A stretch of 64,000 bases of DNA from Trebouxia sp. TZW2008 (taxonomy: Eukaryota > Chlorophyta > Trebouxiophyceae > Trebouxiales > Trebouxiaceae). Numbering within the stretch: position 1 is the first letter of the stretch; every line of letters starts with the position of its first letter. A program made the position numbers and the translations under genes. The DNA lies in NCBI GenBank assembly GCA_002118135.1, contig BDIU01000214.1, positions 144,638 to 208,637 of the forward strand, given 5' to 3'. Shown piece after piece: positions 14,369 to 25,695 of this stretch. The notes under the pieces were generated by a model. It made no database searches. It saw nothing but the letters and a program-made list of their open reading frames with translations, and was not told the origin of the DNA.

Positions 14369-15475
14369 CTATGGGCTGGACACGCGCAAGCTGCAGGTAT
14401 TGCGTACATCTGCCAAGGCTCTACTCATATCTGCAAGAAAAGCACAGGACGTCTGCATGTGTCCGCTCTTGACAAGGCAGCTTGTGTAAGCTGCTAGCTC
14501 TTGCTGTTCCACAGCTTGGGAGCAGCATATACATACCGCTGTGATACGTAGTGAGCTCTGATGCTGTCTCTATCGAAGGCTCCAGCCATTTTGACCTGCA
14601 TGCCCCAACAAAAGCACGATGAGCAGCTCAAACACTACCTGAGCCCATTGTTATGTGCTTGTGTGTACCAAACAGCAAGATCTTGCGTATAGCTGAAGCT
14701 CACCAGCTGGCTGGATTTCCTTTGAACTTTAAGATCCAGTCAATGCTGGACAGGCTGTCTTGCAACGCGTCTGGCTGCAAGCCTGCCTGCTGGAGCAAGG
14801 TTATCAGAGCTGCCTGTCCCTGGGTCTCAACAACAAGTGCATTCTCTTGGCAAGGCTGCTGCAGCCTTCTGATGATGGCAGCCTGCAAGTGGGTGAGAAA
14901 AGATAGGCTGTGCCAGGTAAAACGCTGAGAGGTCACATCATAGCATTTGTTTTGCTAGTATTCAATGCACCTTTTGCTGCATGACGCGCATCAGGTCATC
15001 AGAGGCCTTAGTCAGCAGAAGTGCCTGCAGACAACGATCAAGGCGCTCAAGATTGCAAGCTAAGCAGCGTTTTCAGCAGTGATCACAAGGCACTGATCAC
15101 CCAGCTACTGTCCCGAAATGGGTCACCTTGGCGTCCATTTTGGCTCCACCTGCGACGCATGAAACATGCTCTTCTGCTGCAGCCTGCTCTGCTGATGCCT
15201 GCCGTACACGCTTGTGTTATAAGCCAGAAAGTCAACTGCACGCTACTGTGAATGCTTGCGAATACCTGCTGACACGCCTGCCTCTCTGTGCTGTCTGCGT
15301 ACGTCACAACCGCTGCCGCAAACCGTTGCACGTCGTTGGTGTCTTGAACGGCCTCCCGACCCAGGCCCAGCGCTTCACTGGTGTTGAGTACAAGCAACAA
15401 GCCCTTGGCAGTCTGGCTCGCCGCTGGGAGGGTGGAGAAGCCGGCATTCCAAGGATTGCTGTCGACGTGAAGCAT
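14369..15475 (-). CDS. HAUS augmin-like complex subunit 2 (AUG2)
   Basis: Subunit of the eight-protein augmin complex, which brings gamma-tubulin rings to existing microtubules for branching nucleation in the spindle. Exons: 15266-15475, 15127-15198, 14971-15024, 14704-14882, 14537-14595, 14369-14430. All in phase, 211 aa (human HAUS2 is about 235 aa). It begins MLHVDSNPWNAGF, comparable with the NPW near the start of animal HAUS2. The core KAAIIRRLQQPCQENALVVE corresponds to RLLKPMCQENLPIE of human HAUS2 and RLQQPYSLDCIPVE of Arabidopsis AUG2. The C-terminal stretch (IDWILKFKGNPASWSKWL ... LADVRNTCSLRV) follows plant AUG2 in order. The protein is mostly predicted helix and coiled coil. The match is by eye over a divergent family, but two independent blocks agree. 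Confidence 0.8.
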
Positions 15476-16112
15476 AATGGTGGCACAGGACGTAAGGTGT
15501 GGTGGTCTGACTTAGACCGCCTGACAACGCCCTGCGCTCAAGGTACCAGCACTGCCTTGCCATGCTATTTGCTTCATGAGTCATACGCACAGTCCATTGA
15601 GAGGTTGCAACTTTGTCATCAAGGCACACCAGACGCCTGCCTCATAAAAGATTATGTTCGTTGGCAGCAAAGCGATTTACCAGCACTAGCTGATATGAAA
15701 CAAACCATGTGTTCTAGATCTGATCCGCCATGCTTCCTGCTGCAGACTGTGCCGTTTGCAACGGTCGTTTGTGGACAGCTGTTTGCAGCATATGTGCTGT
15801 ACAGCACAGAAGTGACACCAATTAATATTGGCTGCAGCAGTACTCGTTGAAACATCTCTGACCTTCTTGCCACATATGTGCATACATGTAACAATGGTCA
15901 CCATCATCATTACACTCTCTAACACACCTGTGGTATGCAGTATGCATACACATGCATGCAGGCCATTGTATGCCAAGTAGCTCTTATACTCCAGTACAAT
16001 CCAACTGGGAAAAATGTCATACACAGACACTCGGGTATACAGTACCCAAGCGCCAGAAATAGCAGTTGACTGGCGCAGCAATTGCTAAGACAGAAAACAT
16101 GCTGCACTATCG
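15476..16112. other. Intergenic region, HAUS2 promoter and YaaA 3' end
   Basis: About 640 bp between two minus-strand genes. A long plus-strand ORF crosses it but has no family resemblance and is antisense to HAUS2 exons. No other feature seen. Confidence 0.55.
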
Positions 16113-17448
16113 TCAAGTTCGCTTCCGCCGTTTTGGCTTGACAGGAACTTCTTGCTCAGGAAGGGTTTGCTCTGACCTTGCATCCGGATCTTTATGCTTG
16201 GGGTCTGTCTGCTTGCCAGATTGTCTGGGTTTGTTGCTTCTGATGAAGACAAAGTCACATTCAGAGGATTGTTGTTGGTCATAGCTCCATTCATCATGCA
16301 GGCCTGTGACATCAAAACAGACCCGCCTCCATTGAGGCCGCAACTGTTGCACAAATGCATCTGCTATCAGCTTAACAGTCCAACAATGCGCACCTGTAAA
16401 TGCCTGAAGCTGCTGAGGCTCGCACACTTGCTTCTGGACGATGAAGCGGACCATGCCACCTCTGTTGCACAAATCCATCTCAGTTGCAAGTGATTGCATG
16501 ACTGTCCAAGGCAGTGCCTCTAGCACAACTTGCCATAATGCCAGGTCAATACCAAGTTACCAAGTTGCTGCGAAGCAAAAGCTCACCTTGCAGCCTTAGC
16601 GTGCACAGCAGGCCCAGGAAAGCACATGGTGTAGACAGGACAGTCTAGCTTGGCAGTGTTTACTGCTTTGAAGTACTCCTGTTCAGGACACATGTAATCA
16701 GCAGTACCAGCAGGCTTTCATCTTTCACATTGTCCAGCTGGTACAGCCTGGTACACTTGCCTGTGAAGCACAATTGATGATGAATTGCGAGTCCTTTGGA
16801 GCCTCTCTGACTTGCCTGAACTGTGTCTCAGCAAGTGGGCCAACAGGATTTAGGAAATAGTCCACCCAATGAAGAGACTTGAGGATGCAGGGCATACTTG
16901 TTCTTTTACTTGCCTGTTGAGGGATTCAGTCAGCGTGTCACCCCAGAAGGCGTACAAACTGCTGCCCTTGCTTGTTGTCAGCTTGTTGCTCATTTCCAGT
17001 CTGTAAGGCTTGATGAGGTCAAGAGGTTTCAGAAGGCCATACAGAGCATCTATGACGCGTATATGCTGCTGAGCAAACTTCAGCTGATTCTCAGTCAGTG
17101 AAGCTGCGTCTAATGCCTTGTAGGCAGGCCCATCAAATGCAAATGCTGCAGCCTTCTTGTCTGCTTCGGTCCAGGACTTGTATCGTGTGTGGTTCAAGCT
17201 GCGTTGTTGTCAGGACTTTAGCCGAATCAGCTTGTGTGCATTTTGCTTTCCTGCTCTGTTCAGGCACAACCTTGCCTGGCAAGCGTGGCACTGACGCCAA
17301 GAACCTTTTGAAGTGATGCCTGGGTGCAGGCCTGCAGGACGTTCAGCAGCTCTTCTGTTTGACTGCTATAATCTGGCAGGCTGGTGTTGTAGCTAGTTCC
17401 TGACGCTGTTTCATTGATAGTCTTTGCTGGACTCAATAATACCAACAT
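16113..17448 (-). CDS. yaaA-like: YaaA / UPF0246 family protein
   Basis: Homologue of E. coli YaaA, which lowers free iron and oxidative damage under peroxide stress and has been reported to bind DNA. Exons: 17276-17448, 16914-17198, 16761-16815, 16587-16678, 16394-16461, 16113-16303. In phase, 287 aa (E. coli 258). Landmarks: MLVLLSPAKTINETAS at the start, FAQQHIRVIDALYGLLKPLD, IKPYRLEMSNKL, LYAFWGDTLTESLN, INCASQ|EYFKAV, and GGMVRFIVQKQ near the end. It ends in a basic tail (PVKPKRRKRT), which could be a nuclear-localisation signal. Introns 1, 2 and 3 need GC donors (AG|GCAAGG, AG|GCAAGT, AG|GCAAGT), since no GT site keeps the conserved frame. The start is shared with a promoter facing the TFIIB-like gene. 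An iron or peroxide role in algae is inference. Confidence 0.9.
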
Positions 17449-17780
17449 GCTTCAGCAAGCACGCTATCGAAAAGATACCGATTCCAGTGACCTCATTCAC
17501 GCACAGACACGAACTTGGACATGCAGCTGGGCTCAGTGTAGATGTACTTATCAATTTTGTCGAGCAGTTTCATCAGCAGGAAGGTCGATACATGTATCAA
17601 GTGTTCGGGGATTCTGGAACATTTGCTACCAGATTCAGCACGACTGTGCAACAGGAATTGGCACATTTGACATCGCCTGCTCAGTGTTGCCGCAAGGTCT
17701 GGCTTACGGCACCTGCGCACATGCCTGTCGTCTCTGGCACGATGACAGCAATGCGATAATGCGCTCCCCCTTGCACCGTC
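17449..17780. promoter_or_regulatory. Bidirectional promoter, YaaA / TFIIB-like
   Basis: 332 bp separate two divergent start codons, so both promoters and 5' UTRs must lie here. I do not see a clear TATA box or other motif. Confidence 0.5.
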
Positions 17781-19763
17781 ATGGAGGAAGTTTGCGAAAG
17801 GTGTGCAGGGGTTGTTGGCAGTGAAGGCGCCTGTCTGGACTGTGGCTTTCAGGGAGAGGACAGAGAGTTTGTCTGGAATCCAACCTTTGCCGAGGATGGC
17901 CAGATCTGCGGGCAGGCTGTGGGTGAAAATGGCAACAACATAGGTAAAAAGCAGTGGAGCAAGCTCACCTTGCCTGAGCTCTCTCACGTCATCAGACCTT
18001 GAGCGTATCTTCATGTCCCTTGTGCTGACCTGCAGGCAACAATGGCAAGAATGCAAGTTACAAAGGCCTTGCCAAGCAGGCAACAGAAGACAACTACAAC
18101 GTCAGTATACCAATTCAATTACTGCATCTTGCTTTGATGATTCAGAAGAGCATCTGCACAGTCACATGCATCGTCAAATGTATGTACCTGACTGCAGGCA
18201 AGAGCAGAAGGAACATTCAAGCATATATGCACACAGCTGGACATCCCGAAGGACGTTAGGGAGGATGGCAAGGCCTATATGAACGAAGTTCGTCCAGACT
18301 TGTCTGGCCCAGGAAGGATGTCACACAACAAGCTTGCTTCAGCTTGCCTATATGTGGCTATCAGGAACCACAAACTTGCAATATCACTGGAAGAGCTGTC
18401 CAAAAAAGCGCTTTTGACACGACCTGAGCTTGGGGCAGCGTACAATAAGGTGCTTGGCATATTGCATACAATGCAGCCAGAAGAGGCATTGATATTTCCA
18501 ACAGAGTATCTCAACTTCATAAGGCGGCATGCCTCAATGTTGGAGCCCCTAACAAAAAGCAAGAAGCAGGTAATTTTGTTATTCTGGTGTGATTGGGGTT
18601 GAGACTCCATCCTGACTTGCAAATGGAACTGCTCTACTGACACACAGCTGTGATTATGCAGGGAGCAGTTGAGTCCACTTTTATGGAGCTGATGCATTGG
18701 GTGGAGTACTCAGACAGAGTCCAGCATGCAGCGTCAACTCCTGTGCTGGCTGCAGCTGTTTTCACAATTGCACTTCAGGCTCATCAGGTGTGTGTGCAAT
18801 CTGTGTCCATGCATATTTGTTGCCCTGCTGCTGAGCTGCCTCCTTGCGATGACAGTGACTCCCTTCTTGTAACAACTGCTTTGGTCACCAAGAACAATGT
18901 CCCTACACCCAATTGTCCCAATTGTCCCTACTGAAAGGTGCCATTGCATTAAAAATGCAGTGGTTGATTCCCAATTGCAATGTCCTTACATTGAGAATGT
19001 CCTCAAGTGTCCTGACAAGAAGTCACTGTTGTAGGCGCACTGCTGAGGCTATTGTTGCGCACAGGTCAAGGTAAAGAGGGCAGTCATCCTGGCAGTCTTT
19101 GAACTCAGCAGCCAAGCTTCTGTTCCCAGAAGGATTGCAGAGATCAAAGCAATGCTGACAGACACTGCTCGCTTGCTCCCTTGGCTGTCCAAGGTTGATC
19201 CCAAGCACATCGTGCAGCATGTGAGCACCATAGTGAAGGTACCCATGCAGACAAAGCAGTTCAGTCCTAGTCCTTCCCCAGTGGTCGCTCAGAACAGCAG
19301 ACAAACCACACAGAGCAGCAAACCGTCAAGAAAGCGGCGCTTGGCAGCTTGCCAAAATGACGCTGAAGTTGGCTCTGGCGTCTCAAGTGATTTGAGCACA
19401 GCATCTCACATGTCAAAGCGCAGCAAAACAGCTACTAGGGCAGCGGATGATGAGTGTTCTGACGAAGCTGTCGGTAGCTCGAGTCATCCTGGTGCGTTGA
19501 GTCAGATGCACAAGCGCAGCAAGATAGCTACTGAGGCTGTCGATGATGAGTCTTTTTATGATGCTGACAACGGCTCAAGTGACCCAAGCCCACCATCTCG
19601 ATTGCACAAGCGCAGCAAAACAGCTACTGAGGCAACTGAGGATGAGTCATTTGATGACGCCATTGCTGATGATGAGCTGGAGCAGTACATCCACCGCACT
19701 GATGAGGTGGCTCGCCTGTTGCTGTGGGAAGCGCATCAGGAAGCAATGTACAGCTGCAAGTAA
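17781..19763 (+). CDS. TFIIB-related transcription factor (BRF/PTF2-like)
   Basis: General-transcription-factor-like protein expected to bridge TBP and RNA polymerase. Exons: 17781-17943, 18036-18100, 18198-18569, 18662-18787, 19065-19763. In phase, 474 aa. The N-terminus is a zinc ribbon (CERCAG ... CLDCGF). Exon 3 carries a first cyclin fold (MSHNKLASACLYVAIRNH). Exons 4-5 carry a second helical repeat. The C-terminal exon is hydrophilic, with three copies of about 38 residues containing KRSKxAT ... DDES, each a possible NLS plus acidic patch. It ends DDELEQYIHRTDEVARLLLW, which resembles the TBP-binding homology block of Brf proteins. Divergence from TFIIB proper and the Brf-like tail favour a Pol III or plant-specific TFIIB paralogue. 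Which polymerase it serves is not shown. Confidence 0.7.
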
Positions 19764-20690
19764 TGCATGTCAAGAAATAGCAGCCCTCTCAGAGTACAGA
19801 AGTGCTGCCTTCTATGATGCAAGTGCCGAGCTTTTGCGTGTACCATCTCCTCTCCCTAGATTCATGTCCATCACTGCTGTAGATAGCTTCTTGAGTGCAC
19901 CATGATATGCATCTGCAGGCACAAAGCCAAGTATCTGCAAAGGCTTGCATTATCTTGCAACCCCACCCTTTATGTAGATAGGCATTCAGTTTGTTATGTA
20001 GATAGGCAAGTTTTGTATACTCTTGTACCTCTATGTGTGTTGCCCCGAGGCATGCGACCGAGCTAGTAGCCGCGCAAAATGCTTGAGTAATGAGTGTTTA
20101 TCTACAGGTTGTGTTGTTCTAGATTGTATCATGCTTCCTGACCCTCTGCATGGACCTGACTCAAAAAGAATTGTTGCAGCCTTCAACGTCTGGTTTTCAG
20201 CTGCTGATTAGATGTAACCACAAGTAAGCTTTCATTGATTTTCAGGGCAGTCCTGCCCTTCTTGTTCATACTTGCTCTGCAGATATTTTTGAATTCAACC
20301 TCACCAACAATCAAACGCTTGTCGCCTGCTGCGACTGGTGAGCCTGAGTGACTGTGCTTTGCACGGAGTTGGGTTTGAATGGTGCATGCAAGAAGCATGC
20401 TGAAGCAGGTGCCTACGGCTGGGCATGTCAAATCGTACTTTGGCACAGGACTTACACATTTGAATAAGAAGCACTGACATTACAGTACAACACACTGACC
20501 TATAGCACCAATCCAGAATATCTGCATCCCTATGATACAATATGAACTGCGCTGTCTTCATACGAAGCACAAAGGCGCGGAAGATTCAGCTGATGACCCA
20601 AATCAAGAGGCCAATTCTGCACAGATGCAAAGGAGCAGGACTGTTCAGCTGGGAAACCAAGATATGCATAATGTGAGAATGGCCCAAAGC
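19764..20690. other. Convergent 3' intergenic region
   Basis: About 930 bp between the TFIIB-like stop (+) and the SNF7 stop (-). Expected to hold two 3' UTRs. A direct repeat of 'ttatgtagataggca' occurs near 19970 and 19995. No gene seen. Confidence 0.55.
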
Positions 20691-22549
20691 TTATGCAGCC
20701 ATTTCTGCCTCCAAGGCCTCCAATTCCAGCTCCTCTGGTGACTTTTGCTTTGGCCTGGCAGCAGGGCGAGCAGCTTGGGCAGGGACGGCAGGCAGTCTGT
20801 CTGCAGCGGCTGCAGCAGGCTGGGCCCTTGCAGGCACACGGGTAGCTGGCACAGGGGCAGGCTCCAGCAACTGGCTGTCCAGGTCCTCTGCCTCCAACTC
20901 CTGCAGCATTCTTGCAGCTGACAAATGCAAGCACTTGTGCACGTGAGGTGATGTTGCTGATGCTTGCCAGATGCTGCTGTTGATGCTGCTTGGTGTCAAG
21001 CGTGACGCTTACAGCTCACAGATGCAATTGTGTGAGGAGCTGCTGCTGATGCTTGTCAGATGCTGTCGTTGAGGCAACTTGACGTCATGCGTTGAGCTGG
21101 AAATTTCAGAGTTCAAGAGTGTGTAGCAGCAGCAGCAGCACAGATACAGTCTGATCTGTTCTGCATGAGTAAGGCACTGAAGACAAACACCACATGGCAG
21201 GAAGGCGTGAACAGCGCATGCAACAATGCAGCATGGACAATTTGCTTGACTGTACCGCAAGCTCTGCAGCCAGCTCATCCTCATCCAGATCTGCTGCAGT
21301 GCCAATGGGCTGTGACAGAACATCATTCATTTGTTGCATCTGATCCTGAGCCTCGCTGATCTCATCCATGGTCTTGTCCACATCATCAATGTTTAGCTCC
21401 TGCAAGCACATTGCCAGCAACTCAGACAAATACCTTGTTGCACGCTTGCAGCTTGCGTTGTATGCCACAGTTTTGTGCCTGTCTGAGCACAGGTGACGCA
21501 ACAGACAGAGCATCCCAAAGCAGTAAATCGACAAGTACATTTCAAGTGTATTGTGCAGAGATTTGATTGAACTGAGGCTGAACTTGGATGAGTACATACT
21601 AGCGTTAGACAGGTTTGATAAAGGCAGCCCACTGCTTCTGTATGCGCACAAGACTGCAAAACCTCACTAGCAAGCATGTAGATGATGAGTAATGATGATG
21701 CCAGATCCAGCAAGTACAGCATCAGATTGTTTTCATTTCTTGCCTGCATGGTCGCCTTGTTGGCTCTAACACCCTGCTGTAGGGCCAGGACTGTCTCTGC
21801 AGTAGTCCGCTGGTTCTCAAGCATCATCTGCTGCTCATTGACACGAGAAATGCTGTTGTCAATCTGCTCAATCTGCTTCTCATATGCCTTCTTGCGCTTG
21901 AGTGACATAAGCGCAGCTGCATCAGACACACTTTGGGTCAGGAGCCAAGCCAGCTTGATGTTGGTTTGCATGCTAGATGGAATGCACTTGTGAAAACACA
22001 TGCAAACATTCAGCATGATATGGCTTCATGTTTTCTGCCCACAGCATCCATCTGCTCTCCGCCCCAGCGTGGTGCGACTGCAGCAGTCAAATTGCTGCAG
22101 CAAGCTGCTTGACTGTTGTTTACAACAAGGAACGACAGCATCAATGCGTAGTATCACTCACCCCTTTGGTTCTTAGCTCGCTGGTACTCCTTTGTCTTCT
22201 CTAACGCCTCGTTGACCTTTTTCTCTAGCAGATTGCGGCGCTTGTTGAGCAGCTCCTCTGTCTGTTGCAATTGTAAACACTCTTAGGTGACGTATTTAGA
22301 GGAGTCTTAGCTTGCAAGAGATCATGTAAACAAACATTTGTGGTATACAGTTGTCTGCCTCTGATGTCACAGGGCAGAACAGAGAAATAGCTGAGATACC
22401 TCTCCCAGCTTCTGAATGGCATCTACAGTCTTCTGGGTAGAGGATGCTGTGACTTGACGTGAACCTGAGTGGGAGTGACCCCCGCCACCGCCACCACCAC
22501 CACCTCCTCCACCTCCACCCCCACCTTGACCGAAAAGCTTCTTGAACAT
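20691..22549 (-). CDS. SNF7/CHMP4 (VPS32), ESCRT-III core subunit
   Basis: Polymerises on membranes to drive multivesicular-body budding, abscission and membrane repair. Exons: 22400-22549, 22162-22261, 21744-21916, 21256-21399, 20691-20900. In phase, 258 aa. The N-terminus MFKKLFG is the amphipathic membrane-insertion helix. It is followed by an unusual run of 16 glycines and HSHSGSR before the coiled core (TVDAIQKLGE ... KRKKAYEKQIEQID). The conserved block LNIDDVDKTMDEI and DEDELAAEL follow. An Ala/Pro-rich linker leads to a C-terminal acidic helix (SPEELELEALEAEMAA), the position of the MIM1 motif that binds VPS4. Intron 3 uses a GC donor (ATGCAG|GCAAGA). The polyglycine is encoded by a GGT/GGC/GGA repeat likely to vary in length. 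Confidence 0.93.
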
Positions 22550-23794
22550 CGCTGAAGAGGCCCGATGCAAGCCAAGACGACTTTCTGAGCTGGCTGCAGC
22601 ACACACACGCAATTTTGAGAATCAAAAGCTGAACGACAGGGTCTTGAGCCAGTCCTATTGGGTGCAAAGTGCAATCTGGCAACAAGCGCATGCTTGTTGT
22701 TGGCCAGCACCGCTGTCTGCTGGTCGCTACGAAATATGAACGACCGATGCAACTCCCCGATAGCATGGAACACGCAAAGTGCGAAAGAGCTGCACTTTGG
22801 GCAGCTTGCACCGATCTTGCCTGTGAAGGGGCTCTGATGCCTTGCAGCGACTGAGCACCTGCTGAACCTGTTTCAGCTACTCTGCACCCTTTAGATGTTC
22901 AGCTTTGATGCAAACGAAAGATACAGATTAGCAGCGCCGGTGCTCTACTCAGCACAGCCGTGCGCAAGAGTGCTGTTGCCCAGATCACTGTAGCTGAACA
23001 AGGCAGTTTCTCATACGGCGTTGAACAGCCGTCACAGTAACAACCGTTCTAGCTGCTGGTGTTCACTCATTTTGTCCCACGATCAAAGACATGCATATGG
23101 CAGCATGGGTGACCTGACAGCGCACAATGTAGCGGACTTGTCTTTCATGATCAATGTGGAGATCAGCAATGATTGGAAGATGTCATTCTCCTGTGACCCA
23201 AAAATTACAAAGCTTCCAATCATGACTTGCTGCATGACAATGTCATACTGTTCCCAAGATGATTACAGCAAAGTGTCTGCACATTGACCGTTCAACTGGA
23301 CAAAGCATGGTGCAGTCTATTTCTTTGAGTTTGCAGCATGCGCAATCATCAAAGTCAACAAAGCTCATATCGACTGGTTTCGCATGTGGATGAGGTTTCA
23401 TGACTCTGTCCTGAATGCAATCAGCCTGATGCTAGTATGAGACTGTGCTCAAGTGCACTTGCTCGATTGAAGCAAATTGTCTGCTTATGCATGCCGTTTG
23501 CCCCAACATGCTGCGCATGCTTTGTGTTGCAGCAGCTGCACTGTCAGGCCGGCATGACTAAGTTGTCACAGTCAAGGTGCTGGTCAAGGCAAAGCGACAC
23601 CAAAGTTTGATCGATCGGAGCAAGCTCCCTATAGCGTCGTCTGGTGTCAAACTTTCTCGCACGCTGTCTTCTTGTTTGCTGCTTTCTAGGCAAAGCTCGC
23701 TCGAGGTCGCCCCACACCATTTAGGTTCAGCTGCTGAAGCTCTCTGTTGAAGCAGACGTTGCGCGAGCGAGTGAGCGGCGGCCTTGTTGCAAGA
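22550..23794. promoter_or_regulatory. Divergent intergenic region, SNF7 / BUD23
   Basis: About 1.25 kb between two divergent start codons. It should contain both promoters. The short ORFs here (for example 23021-23287) show no family resemblance. No repeat seen. Confidence 0.5.
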
Positions 23795-25538
23795 ATGGGC
23801 AAAAGCGAACGGCCAGAACATACAGCACCCCCAGACATCTTCTACAACGCGGAGGAGGCCCGCAAGTACACAACAAACAGTCGGATTATGCAAATTCAGG
23901 TTGAACGGCACTCGAATCACAGCATTGTACACAGCGTACAGCTGCTTTGCCAACGCTGCGCACTTTGATGCGGCGTCTTTCGCGATGACGATGGGCATCG
24001 ACTCTGTTTTGCAGGAGACTTTGACTGAACGAGCTCTAGAGCTGTTAGCTCTCCCTCAAGATGATGTGCCAAAGCTACTGTTGGATTTGGGATGTGGATC
24101 AGGCCTCAGTGGCGAGAGCCTCAGCAAGCAGGGACACACGTGGGTGGTGCGCATCAGCTGCAGATAACATGCTACATTGCATTGTCATGGCGTTTCAAAC
24201 TTCAGACTTGACGCTGCAGCTCAGCGCACACGTGAAGTTGCATACATCTCACCTGCATTTCCAGTGCTCGGATGCAATGGACACAACTTTGTTCTTTTGC
24301 TCAACAAGACACCCTGCACTTTGCATGTTTGATGTGTGGGCATGTCAGTATGCGCTGCAGCAAAAAGTTATTCTGCTGCAGGGGCTAGACATTAGTCCAG
24401 ACATGCTAGATGTAGCTCAAGAAAGGGAGGTTGAGGGAGATTTGTGTGTGCATGACCTGGGACATGGCTTGCCATTGAGACCTGGCACCTTTGATGGAGC
24501 AATCAGCATATCAGCAGTGCAGTGGTTGTGCAATGCGGTAAGCCTGTGGCAAGCTATGCACAGCCTTTGGTAGATCAGCAGTGCTCAACATCAGCCAGCA
24601 CAAGGAGGCCCTGACTGAAGAGGCTGAATCATTCCTGCAAGCAGGCACAGACAACATGAGCTGAATTGCTGCTGTCAGCTAATGTCATATTTGCAAGCAT
24701 TGTCAAGCTAGCAATGCTGAATTAGGCCTTACGATTGCAGGATCAAACTGGTCATGAGCCACGCAAGAGAATGCGGCGGCTGTTTGAAACTTTGTATGCT
24801 TGTCTTGTTCGAGGAGGGCGAGCTGTTCTGCAGATATATCCAGAAAATGCGCAACAGGTAAGACTGCTGTTCAGCTAGACAGGTTTGACATTCAGCAAGC
24901 GGTCTGTAGCGGCTGGTTGTATCATGGGCTGTGCAGTTAGCTTGCTTACATCAGCCACCATTTTGTTACACTGTCACACTCGACTTCGACGTGTATACGT
25001 ACTGCATGTATAGGCAGAAATGCTGACAAGCACAGCCATGAAGGCTGGTTTTTCTGGTGGGCTTGTTGTTGATTTCCCCAACAGCACCAGGGCCAAAAAG
25101 TATTTCTTGGTGCTCATGGTTGGGTCTTCCAGCTACCAACCACAAGCCAAGGGTATGAATGGTGAATCTTCTGATGAAGAGCAGGAAGTACAAGTTGCAG
25201 GCAGGCAGCGCAGCAACAAGAGGCGCAAAACAGCAAATGACGCTATTCAGGTGAGGCTTTCCACTGCAATTCTGATATTTGTCCAGCAGCTGCTGCATAT
25301 CTGATGAACCACAGTACAGCTTTGGTTCCAGACTTCATTTTTGCAAGGGCTGGTGAAGCTTCCAACCAACATGTCATGTTCATGCAATTGCTGTTGTTTG
25401 CAGGGCTCACATAGACACCCAGAAGCCAAAGGCAAAGATTGGGTGTACAAGAAGAAAAACCAGATGCGCAAAAAAGGATATACAAATGTTCCGTCAGACA
25501 GTAAATACACAGGCAGAAAGCGAAAAGATCACTGGTAG
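23795..25538 (+). CDS. BUD23: 18S rRNA (guanine-N7)-methyltransferase BUD23
   Basis: SAM-dependent enzyme that methylates one guanine N7 of 18S rRNA during small-subunit maturation, working with TRMT112. Exons: 23795-23899, 24015-24146, 24382-24537, 24741-24857, 25014-25250, 25404-25538. All phase 0, 293 aa (human 281). Landmarks: [20 protein letters not shown] at the N-terminus, [14 protein letters not shown] (SAM motif I), [12 protein letters not shown] (motif II), [48 protein letters not shown]. The C-terminus is the basic family tail ([17 protein letters not shown] ... TGRKRKDHW) used for nucleolar targeting. Domain order and length agree with eukaryotic BUD23 throughout. Confidence 0.96.
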
Positions 25539-25695
25539 CCTGCGTGATTTACTTCGTTCACTCTCAGACCTGAGCTCAGGTTACATCCACATGAACAGCA
25601 GCTGCAGTTTGTTGGAGTCACAAGAAATGACATTGATCACTGTCCACTGATTCAGTTAGCAAAATTCATTCAGCAGGGATGCCCCAGCAAGACGC

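Noticed and set aside
15128..15850. A 240-codon plus-strand ORF, the longest in its region
   Set aside because: It lies antisense to HAUS2 exons 1-2, has no family resemblance and mixed composition. The minus-strand exons match a known family with correct phases.
22669..23290. Several 60-90-codon ORFs between SNF7 and BUD23
   Set aside because: No conserved motifs, conflicting frames and no splice partners; consistent with random ORFs in a promoter region.
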